Below are positions 48,501 through 58,304 of a stretch of 64,000 nucleotides of DNA, piece by piece; the stretch's first letter is position 1, and each line of letters begins with the position of its first letter. The notes beneath the pieces are model-generated. The model saw only the letters and a program-made list of their open reading frames with translations, did no database searches and had not been told where the DNA came from. Source of the stretch: Trileptium ribeirensis (taxonomy: Eukaryota; Nematoda; Enoplea; Enoplida; Thoracostomopsidae); the NCBI GenBank assembly GCA_030248225.1, contig JASANE010012389.1:1-64000 (forward strand), in the 5' to 3' direction. The position numbers and the translations under genes were made by a program.

Positions 48501-51500
48501 TCTCAGATCAACAACGCAAAGGACTGGAAGATCGATTTCAGGTAAAGAGCAAACTGTAGCTAATAGTGCTATATTACAACAAAATTATAAATATACATTT
48601 ATTTAAACAAAATTTTTTACAGTAAAATTTGTGGTGTAAAAATGTCTCAAATTCGAATTTTTTACAGTGTGTTATTACATTTTCAACCCAAAAAAATTAC
48701 AACACATCTCCTTGTCCCTGATTGGCTAAATTAAAAACTGCTACTTGAGCTACAAAAAGCATTAGCTGTATATGCCACAAAACCTTGAGCTCGTGTGTGC
48801 ATATTCACCGAAAATGCACAAAAAGGCTTCCCAATATTGTTCAAAATCCGTTTAAAATACGAGCTCCAAATTTGATAAAATTTAAAAGCAGGAACTTGAA
48901 TAGTGACCGCAGCTTTTAGTAAACAAAATAGTTGTACCATTTTTACAATTTGTACCAATTTGTACAAATTTATTATACTTGCCATTGATATTTATAAAGG
49001 TTGGAGTACTTATAGATCCGATGGTTCAAAAATGGAACCAAAAATTAAGGCAAGCGCTTGATTTAAAGTTAGTCACCTTTTACTTCTACATACGCGACAA
49101 GTACCGGACGGACTGAACCTTATATATTTTGTTTTGTTATTTTCAGCTATAGTATGGCATCTTTTCTAAATCAGCAGAAATCTTAAATTCGGAATACAAT
49201 ACTCCTCCATTGAAATATACTTCAAAATTAGAAACGTGCCTTCCGACCAACCTGAAAGTTCGAAATACATACATGTTAAAATTAATCATCTTCATGTTCA
49301 AAACCAATTTTATTCATCCTTATGGATACAGGCTACATTACGTTCAATCATATTTTATTCAAATTATGCCTTAGCTAAACTTGTTTCAATCTAGTCTTAT
49401 ACATGGAATACACGTAACAGTTGTAGCATGCCTTGCCGGGCATTCAGAGATTTGTATGCACGGTTTTGACGAGTTCAAACAAGGGCGATGGCACGACTTT
49501 GAACAAATATACTGTACAGTAGCACATACAAATATTTGAATACCCGGTTAGCCGTACCACAACTAAGTTGTGACTAAATGCAGCAGAGTTTTGTATTATG
49601 TACTATGTTACACATCATAATGAAACATTCTGTATAGTTGAACCCTACATACAAATCTTTGAGATCACGGCAGACTGAAAACAAATTGTAGTATAGACAG
49701 CAGCGCGATTAAAAATTTGTACCAATGGTAACTCGTTCAACCTTGTGCCAACGCACATGTTTGAACTGGTCGCAGCCTAGTGTTCAAATAATTGAACGCA
49801 CGGCTACCTATGCTGCAACTATTACTTATATACATACTTATTGCTTCTAAATTCTGAATATATATTGAGAGTGTGTGTTTTATGAATCTAATCAGGGTCA
49901 GGCGCATATGGAAAACTACAAACAGAAAATAGACATTTGCTCGTTTTAAGTTCGATTATTTCATTTCCAAGACACCGTAGACAAAGGCAACAGTCGATGT
50001 ATAACTACGTACCAACTTATCGGAGCCGTTTACAGCTAAAAAATCGTGATGGAAAGCTGCATATTGCGATTGTTCGGTCTCAGCAATAGAATAGCGTCTT
50101 TTCGTGAATACTATAACTGAATTACTAATAAAAATGATCCCGAACTGCACAATAAGAATTTTAGTAATGAGATTTTAAATTCTGGTGTCTTAACTGTTTT
50201 GTCGTCGTTAATGCAATGATTGACACGTGTTATTTGGCGTTGAAATTTTAAATTCTGAGAGGTTAGATTCGTCATATTATCTTCGTCAACATCTAATGGC
50301 CTGTTGTATTACCAGAGGCGTAGATCCACGTTGAGTTGTAGAAAACAAACGTTTATTGAAAGCCAACAGAAGTAAGCGAACAAACGTAGTAAACAAGACA
50401 GTAAAAGTAACGTTGAATCGAGACAATAAGAAACAGTAAACTGAGCAGTAATGGAACAGTACTTCAGCAGTAACTAAACAGTAACTCAAGTTGTGGTAAA
50501 CAACCGTCTTTAAATATAATCAAAGAATCTTCTAGAATAATCATGACATCAGTCTTCGAAATCCATAGAACATTCTAGAAGATTCGAGATGCCGTCACTC
50601 CACATATGAGGATGTCCTCGTACATCATAGGAGCTTCCAGAACAGGATCGAATGTAATTCCAAAATGTTCTGGCGAAGCAAATCCATAACAGCCTAAAAA
50701 CTATTTTATCTTCAAAGTCAGTGACTGATGGGATCGAGCTTTCAACAAGTTTAAAGCGTTTTATATTGTGTAATATAATCTAAAATTTAAACCAATCTCA
50801 TCAATAATTTAAAAAACATGAGCAACAGTCGTTATTTATTCGAACCGAGAAGAGTTAATATAGAAACATAATTGAACTTAATTACAAATAGTTAATAATG
50901 AAAAATTCCCTATTAGCTATTCGTCGCGGCCATGTTATATTTCAATAGGTTTTATTCAAAAATAAATGTCGCTCAAAATCATGACTGCACTTTGAATACT
51001 GTTACTTGTATCTAGGTTAATCGTATACTTATGTATCTATATGAAAACTCAGCAAATTTTACAACGGTGTTTGGGTGATTATTGCTGATAACATTACTGA
51101 TACGTGATGAAGGGTTTCCCCAGGTTGGTTTCGCAATTTTGATCGCAAGAAGACTGAGCTAAACTGTAATAAGTTTAAAATTTTAGCAATCATAGTCATA
51201 TAGTTTGCCAATTTGAAAATTCGGTATGGGATTGTTAAAACAACAAAGTGTTGATTTTGCTAACAACTATAAGATTTTGCCTTTATGCTTGAATGATAGC
51301 ATTGTATATAGCAGTTATTTATTCAGACGCGTCATAATAAACGGTTTTGTTGACTAGTTGCAATGTATTTACATATGAACCATACATGCCAAAACTCTAC
51401 CCCTGAGGCATCGGAACAACCCTGAGGGAATGTCTACTCCCCCCGAGGCCACCACCCTACCTCTCATGTGCGCCGCACCCCTTCCCCTTTCCCCGTCCCC

Positions 51501-53347
51501 CACCCACCGCGCGCACCAGGCGAATATTGAACAATTTTAGGAAACAGCGGTAAAATTAGGGTATGACAATTCGCAGAAATTGGAATAAAATTGGTAAAGG
51601 TCAAGGAGATCCTAGGCGGAGGTGTCACCTTTTTCAGCACCCTCTGGGTGATCTCTACCGCTGGGATGACCCCCGGCTACCCCTGAGACGTCGAAGAGTC
51701 AGCATGAATGTGATCATTCACTGCTGTAATGAACGTAGCACGATACAGTAGCCACGTTTATTTGCAATGTGAATAATTACTTTCAGATACAGAAATACAT
51801 CAGCAAACCGGACAGAAAAAAATTGGCAGACGAACTCGGTCTAAAAGATTCACAGGTATACGTCTCATACATATTTATATAGATGTGGTGCTACTGCCGT
51901 ATCCTATGCGTTTCGGTTCGAGATCATATTCAAAACGCGGATATTCAACGACGGTATCAAACAATGCACACATTTTGGCACGAAAATTGGCCGGTTTCCT
52001 AAAGTGGCACTTCTTTTTCGCCACCTGACGACTGGAAGCGACAACGACGGATAGCATTCGAGACGTGGAGACAAGTTGTCAAGTTGGAAATGGAGGTTGC
52101 TTTCTGCTACACTTCATGGCGTAGATGGTCATGCGGCGCGTTTTCTGTGATGGTGACCGCGGCTACTGATCGTGACGAATGCATGAGTCGAGTTCACAGG
52201 GTAATGGCGCCCTGAGTCGACGGAGTCCAGTAAGATATCTGTGTATATGCTATATAGTATGTATATATCTTACCAGTAGCTTACTGGACCTCGCCTAGTG
52301 GGCGCCATGATCCATTGAACCCGACTCGTCTATTCGTCGCGATCAGTAGCCTCGGTGATCATTGCAAGGAAGGCGGTATATATACTGGTAGGTAGTAGAC
52401 CTTAGACCACATTACTTTTTCACTTTATTTTTAACCGAGAATTCTGCCACCATCCAGAAGTACATACTGTAAGATATATTCGCTTGGTCGATTTCCACTG
52501 TCACCTTCATATGATGTTGTTTGTCAAAACTTCACAATAAAATGATAATATTGCTTTTGGAGTTGATACCCTCGTTTATCATGACACCAACAGCTTATAT
52601 ATTAGCACAATTTGTTAATTATAGGTAAAAATTTGGTTCCAAAATCGTCGTATGAAATGGCGTAACGCAAAAGAGCGAGAAAATCCATCTGGACAATCTG
52701 GAGCGTCCACGTCAACAGGAAGCAACAAAACTGCCATAAATATAAATAGATCGCAACAATCTCGGTCGACAGGTGCTGCAAATATGTTGTCAAAAGAACG
52801 CGAAATGACAACGGTTACATCAAGCTTTCGTGACCGTACTGCCCACGATAATTTACAACCATTTTCGATAGCGAACGGGCGTTTTATTTTGAATTCGAGC
52901 AAAACTACAATTCCACCACCGCCATTTTATCAATTTCCCAGGTCTAGCACCAATTTGACATCGATGAACAGCTCAACAAAGCAGACGGTATCTGAAGAAT
53001 CGCCACCAACGCCAGTTACATCACCGGAATCATCAGCCGAGAACCCGGAGCAGGACTCACCGCCTACATCATCGCTAGGAATTCACGATGTAAGCGAAAG
53101 GCCAACGCCGCTACAGAGAACCAATATAAAACATGAAAATGGACAAATTTCTCCGATTATAGTTTCAAATTGCAGCAAATACGTTGGTCATTCCAAGTTG
53201 GATACCTGCCTAATTTCTAGCGGCCTGCCTGTTTCGAACGTGCTTGCTGAAAGTAGTATCAGCGATCATGAAGGAGGTGATAACTACAGCATTGATAATG
53301 TAAATGTCGATGTTATTGATACTGATGACCATGATTTCAACTGCTGA
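36361..53347 (+). CDS. DBX: DBX-class homeobox transcription factor, five coding exons
   Basis: Sequence-specific DNA-binding regulator acting in the nucleus. Joining 36361-36574, 38933-39151, 48276-48541, 51787-51855 and 52625-53347 gives 1491 nt, 496 codons plus TGA, and every junction is phase-compatible with GT-AG ends. The homeodomain (about residues 213-272) has RRGMLRRAVFSDQQRKGLE, YISKPDRKKLA and VKIWFQNRRMKWRN, including W48, F49, Q50 and N51, and is diagnostic for DBX. Other DBX features are an N-terminal FQSHF/SSSVHLIDL segment resembling the family repressor motif, LKFGIQAIL at about 126-134, and a Ser/Pro-rich then acidic C-tail. Vertebrate family members act as repressors in spinal cord interneuron patterning. 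The start is supported by an in-frame TGA at 36346. DBX1 versus DBX2 orthology cannot be decided by eye. Confidence 0.93.
37256..37778. mobile_element. MITE copy 2 (same family as 15398-15863), in DBX intron 1
   Basis: The ends ACTTAAGCTACTCC and its inverted counterpart ...GTGAGTTAAGT match the copy at 15398-15863, as do CCGTCCTATT/AATAGGACGG inside them. The interior aligns with copy 1 in the same orientation with many substitutions. The open frames on both strands are repeat artefacts. Confidence 0.8.
37821..37890. repeat. Two-copy 38-bp tandem repeat
   Basis: AATAGGCACTC(A/G)(G/C)TAATAGAC at 37821 recurs at 37859. It lies directly left of the hAT-type MITE. Confidence 0.85.
37894..38311. 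mobile_element. hAT-type MITE in DBX intron 1, about 418 bp
   Basis: Terminal inverted repeats CAAGGGTGTAGCCAGG (37894-37909) and CCTGGCTACGCCCTTG (38296-38311) match at 15 of 16 positions and begin CA-GGG, as in many hAT elements. The adjoining octamers ccttgaga and ccctgaaa agree at six of eight positions, fitting an aged 8-bp target duplication. No transposase frame is present. Confidence 0.8.
38933..39151 (+). CDS. DBX: DBX coding exon 2
   Basis: The acceptor AACAAGTTTCAG ends at 38932 and the donor AATG|GTGAAT starts at 39152. Phase 1 on both sides joins exons 1 and 3 without a frame change. It encodes the conserved LKFGIQAIL block, which aligns with LKFGVNAIL of vertebrate DBX1. The open frame runs on to a stop just inside the intron. 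Confidence 0.87.
39152..43245. other. DBX intron 2, left part
   Basis: AT-rich intronic sequence. No nested gene was recognised; small open frames (for example at 40533 and 41258) have no family match. Confidence 0.5.
43246..43253. repeat. Left 8-bp target-site duplication of the hAT element
   Basis: CCTGCGCA, identical to 47635-47642 at the other end of the element. Confidence 0.95.
43254..47634 (-). mobile_element. hAT DNA transposon, complete ends, inactivated, in DBX intron 2
   Basis: The termini CAAGGGCGCAGATC and the reverse complement of the right end CAGGGGCGCAGATC form the inverted repeat. They are flanked by an exact 8-bp target duplication CCTGCGCA, the signature of hAT insertion. 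The 4381-bp element carries a minus-strand transposase gene with one recognisable intron. G-rich subterminal runs (GGGGGGAC) repeat near both ends. The exact target duplication and intact termini suggest a comparatively recent insertion, although the transposase has two in-frame stops. Confidence 0.95.
43434..46493 (-). pseudogene. hAT transposase (TTF-type zinc finger, DUF4371, hAT dimerisation), two nonsense codons
   Basis: Exon A (about 46445-46082) encodes the N-terminal TTF-type zinc-binding domain (WLHCD, LCFYCAKSW, GFRNWKKS). Its donor CCA|GTAAGT leads over an 834-nt intron to the acceptor TCTAG, and exon B runs 45247-43434 with phase 1 maintained. Exon B has SETHRIARE, the DUF4371 transposase core with VVDGTQD, ICIRYVD, YDGAANMSG and YVHCGAH, and the C-terminal dimerisation block SFSALRRLKSWLRSSM. 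Family members cut and paste the element. Two in-frame stops break it: TAA at 43956-43958 before the C-terminal part, and TGA at 43617-43619 just before SFSALRR. The latter sits where a CGA arginine codon would be expected. The start codon is uncertain; ATG at 46445 is the best candidate. Confidence 0.92.
47635..47642. repeat. Right 8-bp target-site duplication of the hAT element
   Basis: CCTGCGCA, identical to 43246-43253. Confidence 0.95.
48276..48541 (+). CDS. DBX: DBX coding exon 3, start of the homeodomain
   Basis: The acceptor TTTATGTATTGCAG ends at 48275 and the donor TTTCAG|GTAAAG begins at 48542. It enters in phase 1 and leaves in phase 0. It encodes a Ser/Pro-rich linker and then KSRRGMLRRAVFSDQQRKGL up to homeodomain position 21. 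Confidence 0.95.
48542..51786. other. DBX intron 3
   Basis: It contains a putative solo LTR (50302-50691) and a C-rich patch at 51395-51520. No further coding sequence was recognised. Confidence 0.6.
50302..50691 (-). mobile_element. Putative solo LTR, about 390 bp
   Basis: On the minus strand it begins TGTTATGGATTTGC and ends GTAATACAACA. It has a TATA-like TATATTTAAAG in its middle and AATAAA shortly before the 3' end, the usual order in an LTR. No internal retrotransposon sequence adjoins it. The short TGTT...AACA ends and length fit Ty1/Copia LTRs, but a clean 5-bp target duplication is not visible. Confidence 0.55.
51787..51855 (+). CDS. DBX: DBX coding exon 4, homeodomain centre
   Basis: A 69-nt, phase-0 microexon between TTACTTTCAG and CACAG|GTATAC. 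It encodes IQKYISKPDRKKLADELGLK plus DSQ, homeodomain positions 22-44. An intron after position 44, before VKIWFQN, recurs in several homeobox families. Confidence 0.96.
52147..52366. mobile_element. Foldback element in DBX intron 4, about 220 bp
   Basis: The left arm (about 52147-52234) and right arm (about 52269-52366) are inverted copies. Matching blocks are GGCTACTGATCG with CGATCAGTAGCC, GTCCAGTAAG with CTTACTGGAC, and ATGGCGCCC with GGGCGCCAT. The centre is a TATA-rich near-palindrome. A transcript would form a long, slightly imperfect hairpin. No host gene exon overlaps it. Confidence 0.85.
52625..53347 (+). CDS. DBX: DBX coding exon 5, recognition helix and C-terminal tail
   Basis: The acceptor TTAATTATAG ends at 52624. 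In phase 0 it encodes VKIWFQNRRMKWRNAKERE and a tail of about 220 residues. The tail has a Ser/Thr/Pro-rich part (SEESPPTPVTSPESSAENPE) and ends in an acidic segment (DVIDTDDHDFNC) before TGA at 53345-53347. DBX proteins of vertebrates also end in an acidic tail. Confidence 0.96.
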   Translation, partial: VKIWFQNRRMKWRNAKERENPSGQSGASTSTGSNKTAININRSQQSRSTGAANMLSKEREMTTVTSSFRDRTAHDNLQPFSIANGRFILNSSKTTIPPPPFYQFPRSSTNLTSMNSSTKQTVSEESPPTPVTSPESSAENPEQDSPPTSSLGIHDVSERPTPLQRTNIKHENGQISPIIVSNCSKYVGHSKLDTCLISSGLPVSNVLAESSISDHEGGDNYSIDNVNVDVIDTDDHDFNC

Positions 53348-53617
53348 GGTTTCCATCAAGGAGTGAATTTGATTTATAATACCTTAAACACGGTAGTATA
53401 TATACGCATTGATACTGTAATTAGTAATTTCAGTCCATTTATTGTATGTATAATGTAATATTATCAATATATGTTATGATTTTACACAAAATTCGACTGA
53501 TTAAAAATTTCAACATTTATTACTCCTGGTTACCTCTGTTTCGCTTATTCTGACTCTCTGTACGAATTGAACATTTTGACTAATCAGTTGCTGTTAAAGT
53601 GCTTATGACAGTTTTTT

Positions 53618-53623
53618 AATAAA
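53618..53623 (+). promoter_or_regulatory. Candidate polyadenylation signal for DBX
   Basis: The first AATAAA after the DBX stop codon, about 270 nt downstream and before the next transposable element. Confidence 0.45.
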
Positions 53624-53720
53624 ACAGAATCGATATTCGCGAAAATGACCTAATCAACATGGAGCCTCGGCCAGATTGGGTCAGGAAGTCCTATATTTTC
53701 AAATCAGCAGAGTATATTTA

Positions 53721-54122
53721 CACTGCAAATTTAGCTGAGTTAATTTTAACTCAGCCTGAGTTGCATCGTTTCAGACGTCTGAAACCGGATCGGTCTGTTT
53801 CAAAACAAGTTGGACTAAACTCAGAGAACTGAGTTACGAAGTAACTCAGGCTTGAATTATAATTGTAACTCAAAATGAGTTCATTTAGCTTAGAATTAAT
53901 TAGAAAAATCTTATTCAGGAATTCTGACTTCGAAAGCTAACTCAGCGTGATTTAGTTTTACCTCTCAGAGATCTTGAGTTAGATTTGCACATAACTCACA
54001 AAATTCTAACGCAGACGTGAAACTTTAGACTTTTCCATTGAACTCACCCTAAATTAGTTTGAAGTCAAGGGAACTTAATTCCAATCGGTGAATTGAAATT
54101 TAACTTAGGCAAATTTGCTGTG
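53721..54122. mobile_element. MITE with TA flanks just 3' of DBX, about 402 bp
   Basis: The ends CACTGCAAATTTAGCTGAGT and the reverse complement of the right end CACAGCAAATTTGCCTAAGT form an imperfect inverted repeat of about 28 bp. TA stands directly outside both ends, as for Tc1/mariner-type insertions. The interior is unusually rich in AACTCA/TGAGTT words in both orientations. There is no transposase frame. Confidence 0.7.
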
Positions 54123-54774
54123 TAGGGTAATTGTGGATAGTTTCAAATATAGTTCAACGATTACAAGCTTCACGTTTTATTTCGGCGAAGCAATGTATAC
54201 TCATAATATCTACTGTAACAGTGTCAGATATATATCATAATTAGGAAGTCTGCAGCTTAGTTTTGGGTAAAGATTTCTACTCTGCACCAATTGAAGATGT
54301 AAAAAATTGCTCATAATTCACAATTCAGTACGTGCGCACGAAATATATGCTAAAAAGATACTGGTAGGTTTATATAAAAACTCAACACGATGAAAAGAAG
54401 AAAACTTTAAAACTTACAATTGTGCCAGTTAATAAAATTTGTATGAAGTAAAGCCTGAACCTTTAAATGGCTAACCCTTAGTTTTTTCAAGCACACTGTA
54501 AGCTGTGGTCGTTGTCTTGAAAACGGCATAAAGTATCAGGTTAGCATCGGAACACCAGCATGTAAATCGATGACTTTTCAAGCAATATTGACGTCTACGA
54601 TATAGATAAATAAATAACTTAAACTTGTATTACTACAATTATAGACAACTTGCTTGGATTGTAGTTATAGCAATTGAAATTTATCCAATTTAAACCTCAG
54701 AATTTCATTGATGTTTTAACTTTTTAGGTTCCATAACGCTGAAAATTAGACAGGCTGCTGCGAAAATTTTTGTT

Positions 54775-54904
54775 GAGAGCATACGGGGTGCTCCACATGC
54801 TTTACTGGGATCTTGAGAGCACAGGTGTGATCCCATAACTATATTGCTTGAAAGTACAGGCGTTCTCCGAAAAATTTTATTGCTAGAGAGCGCAGGGGTT
54901 CACC
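54775..54904. repeat. Second hairpin array, four units of about 35-40 bp
   Basis: Units begin at about 54775, 54815, 54850 and 54886. They have the form GAGAGCAY, a short core, then a GGTGCTCC-like half (GGTGCTCC, TGTGATCCC, CGTTCTCC, GGTTCACC). Period and motif match the array at 34-277; the hairpin arms are more decayed here. Confidence 0.65.
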
Positions 54905-55336
54905 AATTTTAGGTTAATGACTAGGGTGATCGAACCTTTAGTCAAATCCTGGGCCGGATCGACGGATTCACCTTGTAGTTTATAATGTACTCGAGCATTA
55001 ATATATTAATTTCCTATTTGATTCCTTAGAGCTACCTTGTCAACTCAAATCATTCTTTATTTTAATACCGAAATATTATTTATCTTAGTAATATATATTA
55101 GGTTAGGTGCTCATTGTATCTGCGTAGTAAGTGGTCTCCAAGGTCCTGGGTGCTTACCATTACATGCTTCTACATTTGGAAAGTTTTGATTTTTTATCCA
55201 TTAGGACTCGCTTCGCTACAGTTGTTCCCTCATGCTTACCAAAAGTATATAAATGTATCAGATATACAACGCAGAGCTTAAATTGGCATTACCTGATAAA
55301 ACAATAAAACAAACAACGGTAACAAGGACCCCCTTA

Positions 55337-55845
55337 TGCGGCGTTCACGTTATAATGTCCCCGCTGTTTTGAACTTTTGACCCCCTGTAGTCGCGACCCT
55401 ACCGTATAGACAGTCAGGGTGACACCCATACTGTATATCAAATGCCGAGGATGTACGGCACACCCTTAGCTACTACATTTTTTCTAGCCAGTGTCGAACA
55501 CACCCTTAGCTACCGATTTGGCGCGAATTAACTATAACGGACACCGTCTGTAGCTAATGCGGTTTATTAGTCAACTGCCCTGTGGAGTTTTTCCTAAATT
55601 CTCCATATTTGTATCTAGCCCATATGAACATTGCTCAAATAATTCCGAACACTGACAATAAAACTGCCAGAAGACACGGTGTGCCTGACACTGTCGGTAA
55701 GCGGTAATACGCGTAACTAGCAACCGTTGAAAAAATTTATTAAAACCATGGGGTGTCTAAGACACCCTGTTGTCAACAGTGTGTCTGACACTGTGTGGGG
55801 TACATAGGTTCCAAACGTTGGGGACATTATAACGTGAACGCCGCA
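55337..55845. mobile_element. MITE with perfect 26-bp inverted repeats and TTA target duplication, 509 bp
   Basis: 55337-55362 (starting TGCGGCGTTCACGTTATAAT) and 55820-55845 are perfect inverted complements over 26 bp. TTA at 55334-55336 and 55846-55848 is an exact 3-bp target duplication, typical of PIF/Harbinger elements. The interior has repeated CACACCCTTAGCTAC and GTGTCTGACACTGT words but no transposase. Confidence 0.92.
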
Positions 55846-55849
55846 TTAC

Positions 55850-57280
55850 TTAATGGAAATGTACAAGTTTGACCGGAAAACTCACTTTTTGTTTTTAGTT
55901 TTTGTCACTGACAACAACGTAATATAGTTTCGTCTGTAGTACAGAAAGTTCGTCTGCGGAACCATGCGGCGCACACGAATTTAGGACGAATGCCGACTCT
56001 AAACTATGTGTTACGTTTGATCTTCTGTACAATTTAGTGTTGGGCAACTGCCGAATTTAAAGTCGAATAGCCGACGGCCAACGGCTGGGCGACGGCCAAT
56101 GGGAGGCTGACTGATAAGAAACTTACCGTATTCTGAAACGATGTTAATATTCGTAAACTCTGCTTTGGCATTTGTTAGAAAATTCGATCGATTTGCAGAT
56201 GAAGGTTTTCCAAAATGCAACGGCTATAGTGTCAAAGCATACGCCTAGGCAGTTTAATACTAGCAATACTGTAATGTAATTCCTGCTGCCCGACGACTGG
56301 TTATGAGTATGAGGACTACTGTTAAACATTAACGCATATTAATTCATAAACATGGAAGGTACAAAATCCTTACATGCAGGCGACTGAAAGTTATATACTA
56401 CAAAAAGACCTCGTTTAATTCACTTGCTATACACCAATAAAAATATAGATCACGGCCAGACGACTAGTGGCCCATTACTGTTGACCCACGGCTTTCGCCA
56501 CCGTTATGGACAAACAATTGTTAAACGTCCGGCCCACAAGCTGGATAAAGATTGCGGCCGTCAGCCGATCGACAGCTTTTGTAGTCGTTGCTCTGTAGTA
56601 CAGACAATACGATAAGATGCAAACCAATAGTCTTTTGTAATAATTGTTAAAAGATCACCAGGTCATGCCCAAATTCTATAAAACCTTCAGATCTTTAATA
56701 CTATGAACATCGAATTGTTTGTATGTTGCCCAGTAACTGTTTTAGGTGGTTGTCAGGCAGAAACTTAGCTGCTTATACAGCATTAATTACTACCGTCCCA
56801 GTATTTATAAGTTTCGAGTGTTCGAACGCATCGTTTTGTAAATACCGCAACATCATAAAATGAATGTCGCTAATACTTTATGTATTCCGATATGTAATTA
56901 TTTAAGATAAATAAAAAAGTAAACATGTATGCGAATAATTTATTTCGTATAAATCTTCGAAGACACTTGTGCCAAGCTCCAATATGCTATTTTAATGAGC
57001 TAGAAACGTAACTCTTTGTTTCCAATAACACATAAATTCGTTAAATATTCATGAAATGTTGTTCAGATGTGGCAGATTATAATTATTGATTCGCGATGGT
57101 ACAAATGGCAGTCTGGAGTTAAATTTAAATGCATTTTAAAAGATCTGCTAAATCTGTAATTATTATATATAATCATTCAATGATATAGTGTATTCCATTA
57201 TTAAGATATTATTTCATAGCGTTTATTTTAATTCACAACTACCATTGCGCTGTTATGCAGGCTTCAAGTTCCACGTTCAC
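55850..57280. other. Intergenic stretch between DBX and WFS1
   Basis: I recognise no coding exon. The small frames at 56011-56329 and 56424-56615 lack family resemblance. Confidence 0.4.
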
Positions 57281-57289
57281 GTTATAAAT

Positions 57290-57495
57290 GGTGTCGCCGT
57301 TGGACCCATGTGCTGGACATTATATCGCTAGAAAAAGAACAGCTTAAAAGAAGGGTGTTCGGGGCGACAGCCCACCAACTTATTCTTACGCTTAGTATAT
57401 GGCTAATATAGGAACCCTAGCTAAGGCTTTCTATCGAGAACAGTATAGCATACATTTCAGTTCCGCCCCTAAAAGGGCACTCAATTTGCCAAAAT
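57290..57495 (+). mobile_element. MITE family M2, copy B
   Basis: Shares with 23001-23224 (inverse orientation) the order GGACATTATA, AACAGCTTAA, GGCGACAGCC, CTTAGTATATGGCTAATATA, TATCGAGAACAG and CGCCCCTAAAAG. The ends are decayed. It overlaps a partial relic of the TIR of the 509-bp MITE (CACGTTCACGTTATAAA). Confidence 0.6.
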
Positions 57496-58082
57496 ATGCA
57501 ACTTTATAGAGTAGAAGGATAACCTATGATATATACTATTTCGTAGGAAATATAGCTTATAATTTTGAGATTTATATACTACTACTGGCTACGTCGAAGC
57601 TCCATCAATTTCTACTAGTTTTCTTTATTACATTTTCAAGTGGTTAACATAGTGGCGCAATTATTACATAGCTAGCCAGTAAGACATAGAATTTTGGTTA
57701 GGTTCTTTGTGCTTCGTTTTCGCACTTTATCATCTAGCATTTGTGGTAAGTGGAATTTGGCTGACCAAGGCGCATAGGGTACAGTTAAGTCACTATTAAA
57801 GAACACTATTAAATTGATAATTAAGTTTAGTTTAGTTACTAAATATTAGGCATTTGTGTGGTTCGACATAATACTTGATGGTATACTATATAAAGGCAAA
57901 AACTTAGTTGAGCACGTAGTTTCAGTATAAACCTTCCTCCTTTAGCTACAGTTTTTACTGATCAATGAACAATTTTACATCTAATCATTCATTCTATTTT
58001 TTGTCTTAATCATAATAATACTCATATTAAAGGTTAAAAGTACAAAGTCACACATTTTCGCTGTCCATATCATATACTTGAT

Positions 58083-58304
58083 TTATTGTAATGTAACGAG
58101 TGGTTCAAATAGAAAGTTGAATAAAAATTTGCAGCCATTCGCAACGTTCGACCAAAACCCGCTGTAGTAAAGAACAATCGGCTTTGATTCCGCGACGTTT
58201 TGTTGTTCGTAAATGGATCGACAATCAATACATTCTAACTGAAGAAGCTTGAGTCGCGGTGAGCTACGAATTAAATGCCGGTCGATGATTGCGATAAAGC
58301 GAAC
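58083..58304 (-). CDS. WFS1: WFS1 terminal exon
   Basis: The acceptor ACATTGTCGTTCAG precedes a phase-0 exon of 73 codons plus TAA. It encodes VRFIAIIDRHLIRSSPRLKL, ECIDC and the hydrophobic C-terminus. The TAA stop lies inside an AATAAA hexamer (58082-58087, minus strand). Confidence 0.93.
   Translation of the reverse strand, partial: VRFIAIIDRHLIRSSPRLKLLQLECIDCRSIYEQQNVAESKPIVLYYSGFWSNVANGCKFLFNFLFEPLVTLQ

Noticed and set aside
52602..52902. Minus-strand frames over the last DBX exon
   Set aside because: They are antisense shadows of the homeobox exon.
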